From an uncultured Flammeovirgaceae bacterium (GTDB taxonomy: Bacteria > Bacteroidota > Bacteroidia > Cytophagales > Cyclobacteriaceae), in NCBI GenBank assembly GCA_937883755.1, contig CAKZYA010000002.1, positions 186,001 to 250,000 on the forward strand: a stretch of 64,000 nucleotides of DNA, written 5' to 3'. Of this stretch, positions 34,386 through 42,598 are shown piece by piece. The position numbers and the translations under genes were made by a program. Numbering within the stretch: position 1 is the stretch's first letter; each line of letters starts with the position of its first letter. The notes under the pieces are model-generated. The model worked only from the letters and a program-made list of their open reading frames with translations, was not told the DNA's origin and searched no databases.

Positions 34386-35513
34386 TTGCAAGTTTTAATT
34401 GCCCCTAATGCTTTCAAAGGAAGTTTAGATGCTGTTCAGGCGGCTCAAGCTATTCAGCAAGGGCTTGAGCGAAGCCATTTGCCATCCGAATGCACCTTGC
34501 AACCTATTGCCGATGGTGGCGACGGAATGCTGGATATAATGCTATCGCAGACTGATAGTCAAAAATTGTACGCTACTGTAGAAGACCCGCTAGGTCGCCC
34601 CGTGAAAGCCGCTTATGGGCTTATCCAGGAGGGAAAAGTAGCGGTAGTTGAGATGGCTGAGGCCTCGGGTCTACGTTTGCTTACTCCCGACGAACGCGAC
34701 CCGCGCAAAACATCTACTTTCGGTACGGGTCAACTCATTCAGGAAGCGTTGGCACAGGGAGTAGAAGAAATAGTGTTGGGTGTTGGGGGTAGTGCCACGG
34801 TAGATGGCGGATTGGGTATCGCCCAGGCATTGGGGACAAAACTAACCGACGAAGAGGGCAACGAAATTCCGCGAGGGGCAGACGGGTTAGCAGTACTGCA
34901 CAATATCGACACTACCAATCTGGACGAGCGATTGCAACACTGCACCATTACCGTACCTTGCGACGTTACCAATACGTTAGTAGGTGCTGCTGAGGTCTTT
35001 GGTCCCCAGAAAGGAGCTTCTCCTGAGTTAGTAGCTGATATAGAGCAGCATTTTCTTCATTACAGCAACTTAGTAAAAGAACAGTTGGGAAAAGATATCG
35101 CTCACTTGCCCCGAGGTGGAGCAGCCGGTGGAGTAGCGGCAGCCCTGTACGCTTTCTTTGATGCCAGCCTGGTAAACGGTACTGAATTTCTGTTGGCAAA
35201 AACTGGGTTTCGGCAAGCCTTAAATCGCGCCAACTTGCTGATTACTACCGAAGGGGCGTTAGACCAGCAAACACAAGGTGGCAAAGGCCCTTTTTACGTT
35301 GCTCAGCAGGCTAAAGAGCAAGATATACCTGTCATTATGTTGGTAGGAAGCATTCCTGACGATTATTCACCGCAAGATTATTCTGAATACGATGCTATCT
35401 TCCCGATTGGTCCCCGACCTCAGTCACTGGAAGAAGCCTTAGCCCATACTGCCCAAAACCTAGAGCGCACCGCCTACCAACTTGGAAATCTGTTGGCCAT
35501 AAAAAAACCGTAG
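34386..35513 (+). CDS. glxK: Glycerate kinase
   Basis: 375 residues of the GarK/GlxK family. It begins at a TTG codon: the N-terminus QVLIAPNAFKGSLDAVQAAQ is the family's conserved start and no in-frame ATG or GTG precedes it. Other landmarks are PIADGGDGMLD (about 41-51), VEMAEASGL, STFGTGQLI, GGSATVDGGLGIAQALG, CDVTNTLVG and LPRGGAAGGVAAALYAF. It phosphorylates D-glycerate with ATP, to 2-phosphoglycerate in most characterised members. Divergent from the TonB receptor with a 116-bp gap. The terminator of the next gene overlaps its stop codon. Confidence 0.93.
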   Translation: MQVLIAPNAFKGSLDAVQAAQAIQQGLERSHLPSECTLQPIADGGDGMLDIMLSQTDSQKLYATVEDPLGRPVKAAYGLIQEGKVAVVEMAEASGLRLLTPDERDPRKTSTFGTGQLIQEALAQGVEEIVLGVGGSATVDGGLGIAQALGTKLTDEEGNEIPRGADGLAVLHNIDTTNLDERLQHCTITVPCDVTNTLVGAAEVFGPQKGASPELVADIEQHFLHYSNLVKEQLGKDIAHLPRGGAAGGVAAALYAFFDASLVNGTEFLLAKTGFRQALNRANLLITTEGALDQQTQGGKGPFYVAQQAKEQDIPVIMLVGSIPDDYSPQDYSEYDAIFPIGPRPQSLEEALAHTAQNLERTAYQLGNLLAIKKP

Positions 35514-35529
35514 ACCTTTCGGCCTACGG
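35500..35529 (-). terminator. Intrinsic terminator of the universal stress gene
   Basis: On the minus strand, arms CCGTAG (35524-35529) and CTACGG (35508-35513), an inner two-base pairing, and a four-base loop, followed by seven T (35501-35507). It overlaps the TAG stop of the convergent glycerate kinase gene. On the plus strand there is no T-run. Confidence 0.85.
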
Positions 35530-35557
35530 CAATTTGTATGTACTTGTGAACAAAAAT

Positions 35558-36496
35558 TTAAATACGCTGAAGCATATCAATCAATCCAGCATTTTTGTGC
35601 TTGTGGCGCACAATAAGTAGCGGGATTTCTGAATCTTTTCCGATAAGTTTTTCCGTAGTGGTGCCAATTGGGAACAGAGCCGTAGGAGCCGATTTTCCTT
35701 TTCCACCAATCACAATACAGTCAGCGCTCAGCTCTTGGGCAGTTTCGTAAATATTGCTAACAACATCATCATTTTTCACCAGTGAGAAGTTAGGGGTTAC
35801 CTTCACTCCACTGATATCAAGTTTACTGATGAACTTGTTATATTTTTTACGAGCGTGCTCAAGCATCACATCACCACACTCTTCAAATGTTTTCCCCGAA
35901 TAGTGATAACCCACCGGTACTTGGTAAGTATGGTGGCAAACAATCTCAATTGGATTACCAGTCGCCTGTTCACGACGGGCTACGGTTATAGCTTCTTCTA
36001 AAGCAGCTACCGATTCCTTAGTGAAATCAGTTGCTACCAACAAGCGATTGATCTTAGAATATTCCCGTTCTGGCACAATAAGTAAGGAGCAAGTCGCTCG
36101 TCGGGCTAACCGCTGAGCCACTACACTGTTATTTTTGAGATCTTTCTTGCGTCCTACAACAATAGCATCAACACTGTGCTTATCTGCCAGCTTCAAAATT
36201 TGCTTAGAGGGCATGGTGCCCTGCTCTACCGAAATTTTTACTTTGGCGGGAATAGTCAAGTCAAAATGATCAATTACTTTCTTCTCCAACTCACGTCTCC
36301 GATCAACCTGAGCCTTTTCTAATAGGTCAGGGAATTCGTTACGTAGTGGTGAGGGTAAAGGAGTCCGCTTAATCACATTCACAAAGTGAACATATTCAGC
36401 CGACCCGGTTCGGGCTAAAAACGAAGCAAAATGGATAAGTGACGTATCCATCTCCGTGTTATCTAGCCCTACCATAATTTTTCGTACAGGATTCAT
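35558..36496 (-). CDS. Universal stress protein, two UspA domains
   Basis: 312 residues from the ATG at 36494-36496. That start is preferred over the ATG at 36547 because AAAGGAG lies 11 bp before it and MNPVRKIMVGLD is the usual UspA opening. Domain 1 covers about 1-140 (IVVGRKKDL), domain 2 about 150-300 (NRLLVATDFTKESVAALEEA; VIGGKGKSAPTALFPIGTTT is the nucleotide-binding G-x2-G-x9-G(S/T)-like loop). Tandem Usp proteins bind ATP or act as stress regulators. Single gene with its own terminator. Confidence 0.9.
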   Translation of the reverse strand: MNPVRKIMVGLDNTEMDTSLIHFASFLARTGSAEYVHFVNVIKRTPLPSPLRNEFPDLLEKAQVDRRRELEKKVIDHFDLTIPAKVKISVEQGTMPSKQILKLADKHSVDAIVVGRKKDLKNNSVVAQRLARRATCSLLIVPEREYSKINRLLVATDFTKESVAALEEAITVARREQATGNPIEIVCHHTYQVPVGYHYSGKTFEECGDVMLEHARKKYNKFISKLDISGVKVTPNFSLVKNDDVVSNIYETAQELSADCIVIGGKGKSAPTALFPIGTTTEKLIGKDSEIPLLIVRHKHKNAGLIDMLQRI

Positions 36497-36681
36497 ATAA
36501 TCTATTTCTCCTTTATGATTTACACTGTTAGTCTTTGTGGTTAACATAGTAAAGTACGTGAGGTTTATCTACAGTGAAAAATGAATAATTAACTTCTGAG
36601 TATACGTGTAATAAAATAAAGCGTTATGTTTATTCAAAGATTTATTTTCCCTTAAAGTATACAATTTACTTACTAATTCTG

Positions 36682-37758
36682 TTACAAATTTGCACTTATT
36701 TTATCGATTAGTAATATCATCTGTTCTTTGGAGTGTGTAGGAAAATTAGCAATTCTAATATGTTTACTCTTAAATTGACCATAGCCACTTCCGACGACCA
36801 AATTATCAGCCTGAAGCTCTTTTATAATTTCTGAAGACGTTTTTTTTGTCTCAGCAACAATAACGGTCTTAGAACGATGCGCTTCATTTCTTACAAATGG
36901 GGCAAAATTCGGGTGATCCTCCAGCATTTGGTACATCATGCCCGCCTTAAACTTGGTTTCATTGCGGATCATATTCATTCCTTTCGTCAACATATCGCCC
37001 GCCACTTTAGCTAATAGATAGATGCCCAACACATTTGGGGTCTCGGGAGTTTGCTGTTTTCGAGCCTTTTCTAATAGAGATGGTAACGAATGATAAGACC
37101 CAATACTTTGCTGCTGCACTAGTTGCTCAGCTCTAGCCACACAGCGGTCATTCACTAACCACACCCCTAATCCGGCAGGTAGTCCAAAACCTTTCTGAAC
37201 CGAAAAGTAAGCTGTATCAATTTGAGAGTAGTCCAGATCAATATAAGGCAAAGTAGAAACTGCATCTACCGCAATAATTGCATTCGGGTGGCTCTTCCGC
37301 ACTCGATAGATATCTTCTAGCGGCTGAGCAGCTCCCGTACTGGTTTCGTTCTGAGTGAAGGCTATTAGCTCCGTATCGGTCGGAATCTGTGCCGAGTCAA
37401 TAGCCACGCATTCGCCCTCTTCAGCAGTTTGAGCAATGGGTGTTCTCCCTAATTCCTGAGCAATCTTATAGAAGCGATTAGAGAAAGAACCATTTACGTA
37501 ATGGTAGCTTTTCTCAACTACCAAATTCTGAATAATTCGTTCCCAAATCTCAGTTGCTGAGCTAGTGAAGAAAACATGATAGTTGCCTGGCAGATCGAGT
37601 AGGTTCCGCAAGTTTTCTTCAGCCTCCTGAAAGATCGACTGAAATTGAGCACTCCGGTGCGAGATAGAAGGTACTTGCTCGGCCAAGGCTTTTTTCACAT
37701 GACTTTCTACCGTAAAATACAGTTCAGCGGGGCCAGGAGTAAAAAATATCTGTTTCAT
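36682..37758 (-). CDS. Class V aminotransferase (serine/alanine-glyoxylate type)
   Basis: 358 residues. MKQIFFTPGPAELYFTVESH is the class V opening; HRSAQFQSIFQEAEENL follows as in phosphoserine and alanine-glyoxylate aminotransferases. PLP contacts: FFTSSATE (61-70 region), IIAVDAVSTLPYIDLD (D165), and the Schiff-base lysine K189 in YFSVQKGFGLPAGLGVWLV. The substrate is probably serine, phosphoserine or alanine with a 2-oxo acid, inferred from family. No serA-type gene is next to it, whereas in many relatives SerC is paired with a dehydrogenase. Confidence 0.85.
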   Translation of the reverse strand: MKQIFFTPGPAELYFTVESHVKKALAEQVPSISHRSAQFQSIFQEAEENLRNLLDLPGNYHVFFTSSATEIWERIIQNLVVEKSYHYVNGSFSNRFYKIAQELGRTPIAQTAEEGECVAIDSAQIPTDTELIAFTQNETSTGAAQPLEDIYRVRKSHPNAIIAVDAVSTLPYIDLDYSQIDTAYFSVQKGFGLPAGLGVWLVNDRCVARAEQLVQQQSIGSYHSLPSLLEKARKQQTPETPNVLGIYLLAKVAGDMLTKGMNMIRNETKFKAGMMYQMLEDHPNFAPFVRNEAHRSKTVIVAETKKTSSEIIKELQADNLVVGSGYGQFKSKHIRIANFPTHSKEQMILLIDKISANL

Positions 37759-37864
37759 TAACGAAGAATGTATCTTTAACCGCCCAATTAACGTATGTTC
37801 GGCTATTGGGTTGGCACTTTTTTGTTTATAAGTTGCTAACTTAGAACTTTAGCTACGGTTTTTC

Positions 37865-37872
37865 TACCTTTG
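37865..37872 (+). promoter_or_regulatory. Probable -7 element for the DUF1963 gene
   Basis: TACCTTTG matches TAnnTTTG exactly, 48 bp before the ATG at 37921. The -33 position holds only TTAG, so it is a partial match. Confidence 0.45.
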
Positions 37873-37920
37873 TTTTAAATCAATATCCATTTACCAGACT
37901 TGTCTATTAGTTAGTAGGTT

Positions 37921-38712
37921 ATGAACCCTGCAATGTCATCACTGCCCCCTACGTTGGCAGTATTTCGCCCGGTTATTGAAAAGTCGCTTCGCCCTTACAT
38001 CCGAATTCAAGCGCAAATTGACGAAGATGTTACCATTATTCAAAGTAAATTCGGTGGATTACCGTATTTACCCACTAATGTGGATTATCCAGTCGATGAG
38101 AATGGGCACCCTTTGTTCTTACTGGCGCAAATTAATTGCGAAGATTTACCCGAATTAGAAGATTTTCCCCAAAAAGGCATCTTACAATTTTATATTGCTG
38201 ATGACGATATGTACGGTTTGGATTTAGATGAGCCGACTGATCAGCAGAACTTCCGAGTGCTGTATTTTGAAGAAATAGACGAAGAGAATCGGCAGCGGGA
38301 CTTTAGCTTTCTTCCGGTATTTGAGGAAATGCCTTTTGAAGAAAAATACACTCTTACTTTTACCTCAGAAACTGGAGCTGTTTCCCCCGAAGATATTCAT
38401 TTTGACGAAGCCTTTGGCGAAGCACCTCATACCTTTTTCGATCAGTTTGGTGCCGATGCCGATCCAGTTCGCCGCGAGTACCGTCGGTTTGCTAAGGGGG
38501 CTGGGCATAAAATGGGCGGTTACGCTCATTTTACACAGGAAGATCCTCGCTTTGAGATTGACGATTTTGCCGAAGCCGTTTTACTACTCCAGATTGACTC
38601 TAAAAATGATATTGAGTGGGGCGATGCCGGAATTGCTAATTTCTTTATTCTCCCCGAAGATCTCCGCAACCGCGATTTCAGCAATGTGATGTACAATTGG
38701 GATAGTCTTTAA
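37921..38712 (+). CDS. DUF1963 (YwqG-like) protein
   Basis: 263 residues. Landmarks of the family: SKFGGLPYLP (44-53), LFLLAQINCEDLPELEDFPQ, KGILQFYIADDD, HKMGGYAHFTQEDPR, LLQIDSKNDIEWGDAGIANF, FFILPEDLRNRDF. Cytoplasmic, acidic. YwqG-like proteins are often near contact-dependent or secreted toxin loci in other phyla, but nothing of that kind is visible here. Biochemical role unknown. Confidence 0.88.
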   Translation: MNPAMSSLPPTLAVFRPVIEKSLRPYIRIQAQIDEDVTIIQSKFGGLPYLPTNVDYPVDENGHPLFLLAQINCEDLPELEDFPQKGILQFYIADDDMYGLDLDEPTDQQNFRVLYFEEIDEENRQRDFSFLPVFEEMPFEEKYTLTFTSETGAVSPEDIHFDEAFGEAPHTFFDQFGADADPVRREYRRFAKGAGHKMGGYAHFTQEDPRFEIDDFAEAVLLLQIDSKNDIEWGDAGIANFFILPEDLRNRDFSNVMYNWDSL

Positions 38713-38850
38713 GAAATATGAAATGCGAGATGTAAAAAGTTGGTAGAAATTAAAAGAAATTTTGACTTTCTAAAGGGCAAGAAATTGACGGTCGCCGTGC
38801 GATAGAGATTAAAAATTAAAATTTGTGTGGATGATTGGAAGCTAGAAAAT

Positions 38851-38895
<45 letters not shown>

Positions 38896-38957
38896 AATAC
38901 CTAATACCCAAAGGACTATCAGCAATTGAGTAATAGAACTATCGAACCATAGAGAAT

Positions 38958-39488
38958 ATGATCTTTACCGAAACCAAACTGACTGGTGCCTTTATTATTG
39001 ATCTGAAGAAAATCGAGGATGAACGCGGTTTCTTTTCGCGAGCGTTCTGCGCTAATGAGTTTCGTGAGCATGGACTAAACCCAACGGTAGCGCAGTGTAA
39101 TCTATCGTTATCTAAGCAAAAATACACTTTACGGGGGTTTCATTACCAGACAGAAGGAGCTGAAGAGGCCAAAACCGTTCGGTGTATCCGGGGCAGTATT
39201 CTGGATGTGATTATTGATCTACGGAAAGATTCGCTTACCTACTGCCAACACGTAGCGGTAGAATTATCTGCCGAAAATCATCGAGCTTTATACGTACCCG
39301 AACACTTTGCTCACTCCTTCATCACACTGGAAGATGACTGCGAAGTGTTTTATCAGGTCTCTGAATTTTACGCTCCCGGAAAAGAACGAGGCATTCGCTG
39401 GAACGATCCGGCTTTTAAGGTAGATTGGCCAACCCAGCAGCCTATCGTTTCCAAAAAGGATGCGAACCATCCTGATTTTCAATCTTAG
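38958..39488 (+). CDS. rfbC: dTDP-4-dehydrorhamnose 3,5-epimerase family protein
   Basis: 176 residues, one cupin domain of the RmlC family. FFSRAFC (26-31), LRGFHYQ with catalytic H62, ILDVIIDLRKDSLTY, YVPEHFAHSFITLEDDCEVF, Y132 as the likely proton donor, and YAPGKERGIRWNDPAF. It epimerises dTDP-4-keto-6-deoxyglucose at C3 and C5 toward dTDP-rhamnose, or a related sugar. RmlA, B and D are not nearby, so another dTDP-sugar is possible. Convergent with the glycosyltransferase pair, 22 bp away; probably cell-surface polysaccharide synthesis. Confidence 0.88.
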   Translation: MIFTETKLTGAFIIDLKKIEDERGFFSRAFCANEFREHGLNPTVAQCNLSLSKQKYTLRGFHYQTEGAEEAKTVRCIRGSILDVIIDLRKDSLTYCQHVAVELSAENHRALYVPEHFAHSFITLEDDCEVFYQVSEFYAPGKERGIRWNDPAFKVDWPTQQPIVSKKDANHPDFQS

Positions 39489-39510
39489 CCAACCTTGATC
39501 TGCTGGCTTC

Positions 39511-40494
39511 TCAGAGTGCTTTGGCAGGTTGTGTATATGGTTCCTGCTGCTGAAAGTAGTATTTGACCAATCCGTAGCCATAGCCTAAAAAAACAGTAAA
39601 GGCAGTAAAAATGCTCAAAAAGCCTACTTGTAACGATTTGTAACGTACTGTTCCCTCTAGAAAAACCGCAACGGCATATAACCCTAAAGAAGTTGCCAAC
39701 CACCTTCCCAATGCTGGTTGAATAATTAATAAAACTACGGTAAGGAATAGGTAAGCATAAAATAACAAAGGGAGAAAATAAATAGGTCTTAGGCTACCGG
39801 GAAATAGCCGAGCCAGATTAATGCGGGATTTACCGAACCACACCATTTGCTGCCAAAAGTCCTTCAGTGTTTTCTTTCGTTTGTGGTAGATGTACGCTTT
39901 AGGAATTAGCCCCACTTTAAAGCCCTGCTGATGAATACGAATGCTCAAATCAATATCTTCGCCACAGTTAGGCAAGCGATACCCTCCCGTAGCTTCGTAC
40001 ACCTGTCGGGAAAAACCCATGTTAAAGCTGCGCGGATGATACTCTCCTACTCGCTTTTTTCGTCCGCGGGTTCCGGCAGTAGTTAAAAAAGAAGTTAGGG
40101 CAAAGTCTACGGCTTTTTGTACGGGAGTAAATGAGGAATGTCCCCGGTCAGGTCCGCCAAATGCATCTAGTTTCTGCTGCTGAACACCTTCATGGACATG
40201 CTGCAAATAGTCGGGAGGAACGATAATATCCGAATCCAGAATGATCAGATAGTCACCCTGCGCCTGCTCCATACCAAAGTTGCGAGAAAATCCTTGTCCG
40301 TGGTTGCCTGTAGGTGCGTAGCGAATGGTTAACTGATCTTGAAAATTAGCTACTACCTTGTCGGATTTTACGGTAGAGCCACTTTCTACTACAATTACTT
40401 CAAAATCGATGTAGGTTTGTTGCGCCAAGCCTTCCAGCACTTCCCGAATATCGTCAGGGCGATTATATACCGGAATAATCAGCGAGTAAAACAT
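39511..40494 (-). CDS. Family 2 glycosyltransferase with C-terminal membrane helices
   Basis: 327 residues. GT-A catalytic domain at about 1-230: SLIIPVYNRPDDIREVLEGL, VVESGS, NFGMEQAQGDYLIILDSDII (metal-binding DSD), GGYRLPNCGEDIDLSIRIHQ. Two to three hydrophobic helices (about 235-310) anchor it in the inner membrane. It starts 2 bp after the previous GT2 gene and is the last gene of the cluster running from the degenerate dihydroorotase. Acts on an envelope polysaccharide or lipid; donor and acceptor unknown. Confidence 0.88.
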   Translation of the reverse strand: MFYSLIIPVYNRPDDIREVLEGLAQQTYIDFEVIVVESGSTVKSDKVVANFQDQLTIRYAPTGNHGQGFSRNFGMEQAQGDYLIILDSDIIVPPDYLQHVHEGVQQQKLDAFGGPDRGHSSFTPVQKAVDFALTSFLTTAGTRGRKKRVGEYHPRSFNMGFSRQVYEATGGYRLPNCGEDIDLSIRIHQQGFKVGLIPKAYIYHKRKKTLKDFWQQMVWFGKSRINLARLFPGSLRPIYFLPLLFYAYLFLTVVLLIIQPALGRWLATSLGLYAVAVFLEGTVRYKSLQVGFLSIFTAFTVFLGYGYGLVKYYFQQQEPYTQPAKAL

Positions 40495-40496
40495 AG

Positions 40497-41474
40497 CTAC
40501 ACCATTTTACTTTCTAATTGCTGCGTTTTCTCTGCAATCAGGTAATCATTTTTCTTACCAGAATGAATGGCGACCATCTCCCCTAAAAACCCAGCCAGGA
40601 AAAGCTGTACGCCAACCACTAAGGCAACCAAAGCTAAGTAGAACAGTGGTTGCTCCGTTACTTCCCGTACTATTAACTGATTATGAATTCGGTAAATTTT
40701 ATCGACAATTAGCCAAATAGTGACGATCAGACCAAATAAAAATGAAAGTGTGCCTAACGTACCAAAAAAATGCATTGGTCGCTTCTTAAATCTAGAGACG
40801 AAGTTGATAGACAGCAGATCTAGAAAGCCAAAAATAAATCGTTCCAGACCAAATTTGGTTACTCCGTACTTACGTTCTTGGTGTTGTACTACCTTTTCGC
40901 CAATACGGGTATAGCCGTTTCGGGCAGCAATCATCGGAATGTAGCGGTGCATTTCGCCGTACACTTCAATATTCTTAACTACCTCTCTTCGGTAAGATTT
41001 AAGTCCACAGTTGAAATCGTGCAGCTTTACCCCCGAAAGCAGGCGGGTAACGGCGTTAAATAGTTTAGAAGGAATGGTTTTACTGATAGGATCGTAGCGT
41101 TTCTTTTTCCAACCCGATACTAAATCGTAGCCCTGCTCCTGAATCATGGAGTACAGTTCCGGAATCTCATCGGGGCTGTCTTGTAAGTCGGCATCCATAG
41201 TAATTACTACATCGCCCTGCGCCTGCTCAAAACCCGTTTGCAGCGCGGCGGATTTACCATAGTTACGGTTGAGTTTGAGCCCTAGTACATTCGGATTAGT
41301 CTGGGCTATTTCTTGCACCACTTGCCAAGAACGGTCACGGCTACCATCGTCCACTAACAGCACCTCGTAGCGAAGATCGTGCTCATCCATTACCTGGCTA
41401 ATCCAGGTGCATAATTCCACTAAAGATTCTTCCTCGTTGTACAATGGTATTACGACGGATACATCCTTCTTCAT
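40497..41474 (-). CDS. Family 2 glycosyltransferase, DPM1/GtrB-like
   Basis: 325 residues. VSVVIPLYNEEESLVELCTW, LLVDDGSRDRSW, NYGKSAALQTGFEQAQGDVV and TMDADLQDSPDEIPEL are the polyprenyl-phosphate glycosyltransferase signature. Two hydrophobic helices near 232-258 and 275-300 fit the two-helix tail of GtrB/ArnC. It probably loads a sugar on undecaprenyl phosphate. The start overlaps the stop of the upstream DUF4199 gene by one base (TGATG). Confidence 0.9.
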   Translation of the reverse strand: MKKDVSVVIPLYNEEESLVELCTWISQVMDEHDLRYEVLLVDDGSRDRSWQVVQEIAQTNPNVLGLKLNRNYGKSAALQTGFEQAQGDVVITMDADLQDSPDEIPELYSMIQEQGYDLVSGWKKKRYDPISKTIPSKLFNAVTRLLSGVKLHDFNCGLKSYRREVVKNIEVYGEMHRYIPMIAARNGYTRIGEKVVQHQERKYGVTKFGLERFIFGFLDLLSINFVSRFKKRPMHFFGTLGTLSFLFGLIVTIWLIVDKIYRIHNQLIVREVTEQPLFYLALVALVVGVQLFLAGFLGEMVAIHSGKKNDYLIAEKTQQLESKMV

Positions 41475-41992
41475 CAGTCAAATTCTGGTTCTTTTTTCTT
41501 AACAATTGCCCCAATAATCAGCGAAATAATTCCCCCACCAATGAGCGTAGTAGTGAAATAGTTGATAAGTGAGCTTTTAACCCCAAAACTATCCTGCGAT
41601 TCTATAGCAGCCACTGCTTCATCTATTTGCTCATCGCTCATACCAAAGCTTTCTAGTGTACCTACTGTATTGTTAACGATACTTTCAGTAATAGTCTCTT
41701 TCAGCCCAGGATCAATTACATTAAACTGAATAATTGAGTACAAGGTGGAAATGGCTGTACCGATGGCAATAATAATCAGGGTAGAAAGAAAAGCATCTTT
41801 GAAGCTAAGAAACCCGCCTCGCTGCTTACGAAGTTCCAATCCAGCCACAATTAGGATAGTTACACTAACAACTAGGCTTATTATCTGAAACCATGAAGCC
41901 ACCATCAGAGTTGGGTCAATCATGATAATTGACAAGGTGATGGCAATGCTGATAAAGCCGAGGAACAGTCCGTATTTTAGATTGTGTGCCAT
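41474..41992 (-). CDS. DUF4199 membrane protein (second of pair)
   Basis: About 172 residues from the ATG at 41990-41992; a longer frame would need a TTG at 42019. Helices at about 8-27, 35-52, 66-85 and 145-163, with a soluble stretch (about 95-140) rich in Glu and Gln, as in DUF4199 proteins. Only found widely in Bacteroidota; function unknown. Gene order DUF4199-GT2 is commonly conserved there, suggesting an envelope role. Overlaps the next GT2 gene by one base. Confidence 0.82.
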   Translation of the reverse strand: MAHNLKYGLFLGFISIAITLSIIMIDPTLMVASWFQIISLVVSVTILIVAGLELRKQRGGFLSFKDAFLSTLIIIAIGTAISTLYSIIQFNVIDPGLKETITESIVNNTVGTLESFGMSDEQIDEAVAAIESQDSFGVKSSLINYFTTTLIGGGIISLIIGAIVKKKEPEFD

Positions 41993-42016
41993 AATGAAAT
42001 AGCTAATTGATTTTTG

Positions 42017-42024
42017 CAAAGATA
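42017..42024 (-). promoter_or_regulatory. Possible internal -7 element before DUF4199/GT2 genes
   Basis: Minus strand TATCTTTG matches TAnnTTTG, 24 bp upstream of the ATG at 41992. No good -33 TTTG, so weak. Its position supports the ATG at 41992 as the real start. Confidence 0.3.
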
Positions 42025-42031
42025 ACAGAAC

Positions 42032-42598
42032 TTATGAGTTGGAAGTCCTGCGGGATCGCAAAGATGTAATTATACTGAAAGCCAATGCAATGGTAGCCGT
42101 CAGAAAGAAACCCAACAGCAATTTTTTAAATAAATCATCCAGCAAAATGTCACCTGCCCCAATAGCTTGTACCGCACCTTGAGTTTGAGTATACTGTTCT
42201 TCCCCAAACTGCTCCAAAAATTCTTCCTGTCTGCTTTCCAGCGATTGCAGTGACACATCGCGGTAAGACTCGACCAGTTGGTCATCAAACTGCATAACGG
42301 TGTAAGCGGCCAAAAAAGTACTTAAACAGATGGTTCCGTACACGATAATTCCTAGTAGTAATCCGTACCAGAACCGCCACTTACCCACCCAGTGATAACG
42401 GCGAAACTCAACCAGTGCTAATAGAGCAAAAGCAGTAAAAATTACAGAGTAAGCAACCAGCTTGGGAGCCGTCCATACCATAGGGTTTTCACCCAAGCCT
42501 TGCATAGCAAAGAATAATCCAATGGCAATTACGCTACCACCCAATCCATACTTTAGCCCTATGGAAAAAATTGGTCGGATTAACGAGGGTTCGCTCAT
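42032..42598 (-). CDS. DUF4199 membrane protein (first of pair)
   Basis: 188 residues with four hydrophobic segments (about 12-30, 40-60, 75-98, 150-173) and an acidic loop containing ESRQEEFLEQFGEEQYTQTQ. It is a paralogue of the next gene by layout (KYGLGGSVIAIGLFF versus KYGLFLGFISIAITL). Start overlaps the stop of the degenerate dihydroorotase by ATGA, so translation is coupled. Function unknown. Confidence 0.82.
   Translation of the reverse strand: MSEPSLIRPIFSIGLKYGLGGSVIAIGLFFAMQGLGENPMVWTAPKLVAYSVIFTAFALLALVEFRRYHWVGKWRFWYGLLLGIIVYGTICLSTFLAAYTVMQFDDQLVESYRDVSLQSLESRQEEFLEQFGEEQYTQTQGAVQAIGAGDILLDDLFKKLLLGFFLTATIALAFSIITSLRSRRTSNS

Noticed and set aside
37921-38712. Toxin-immunity locus around the DUF1963 gene
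   Set aside because: DUF1963 proteins can occur near toxins, but no toxin-like or secretion gene is adjacent.
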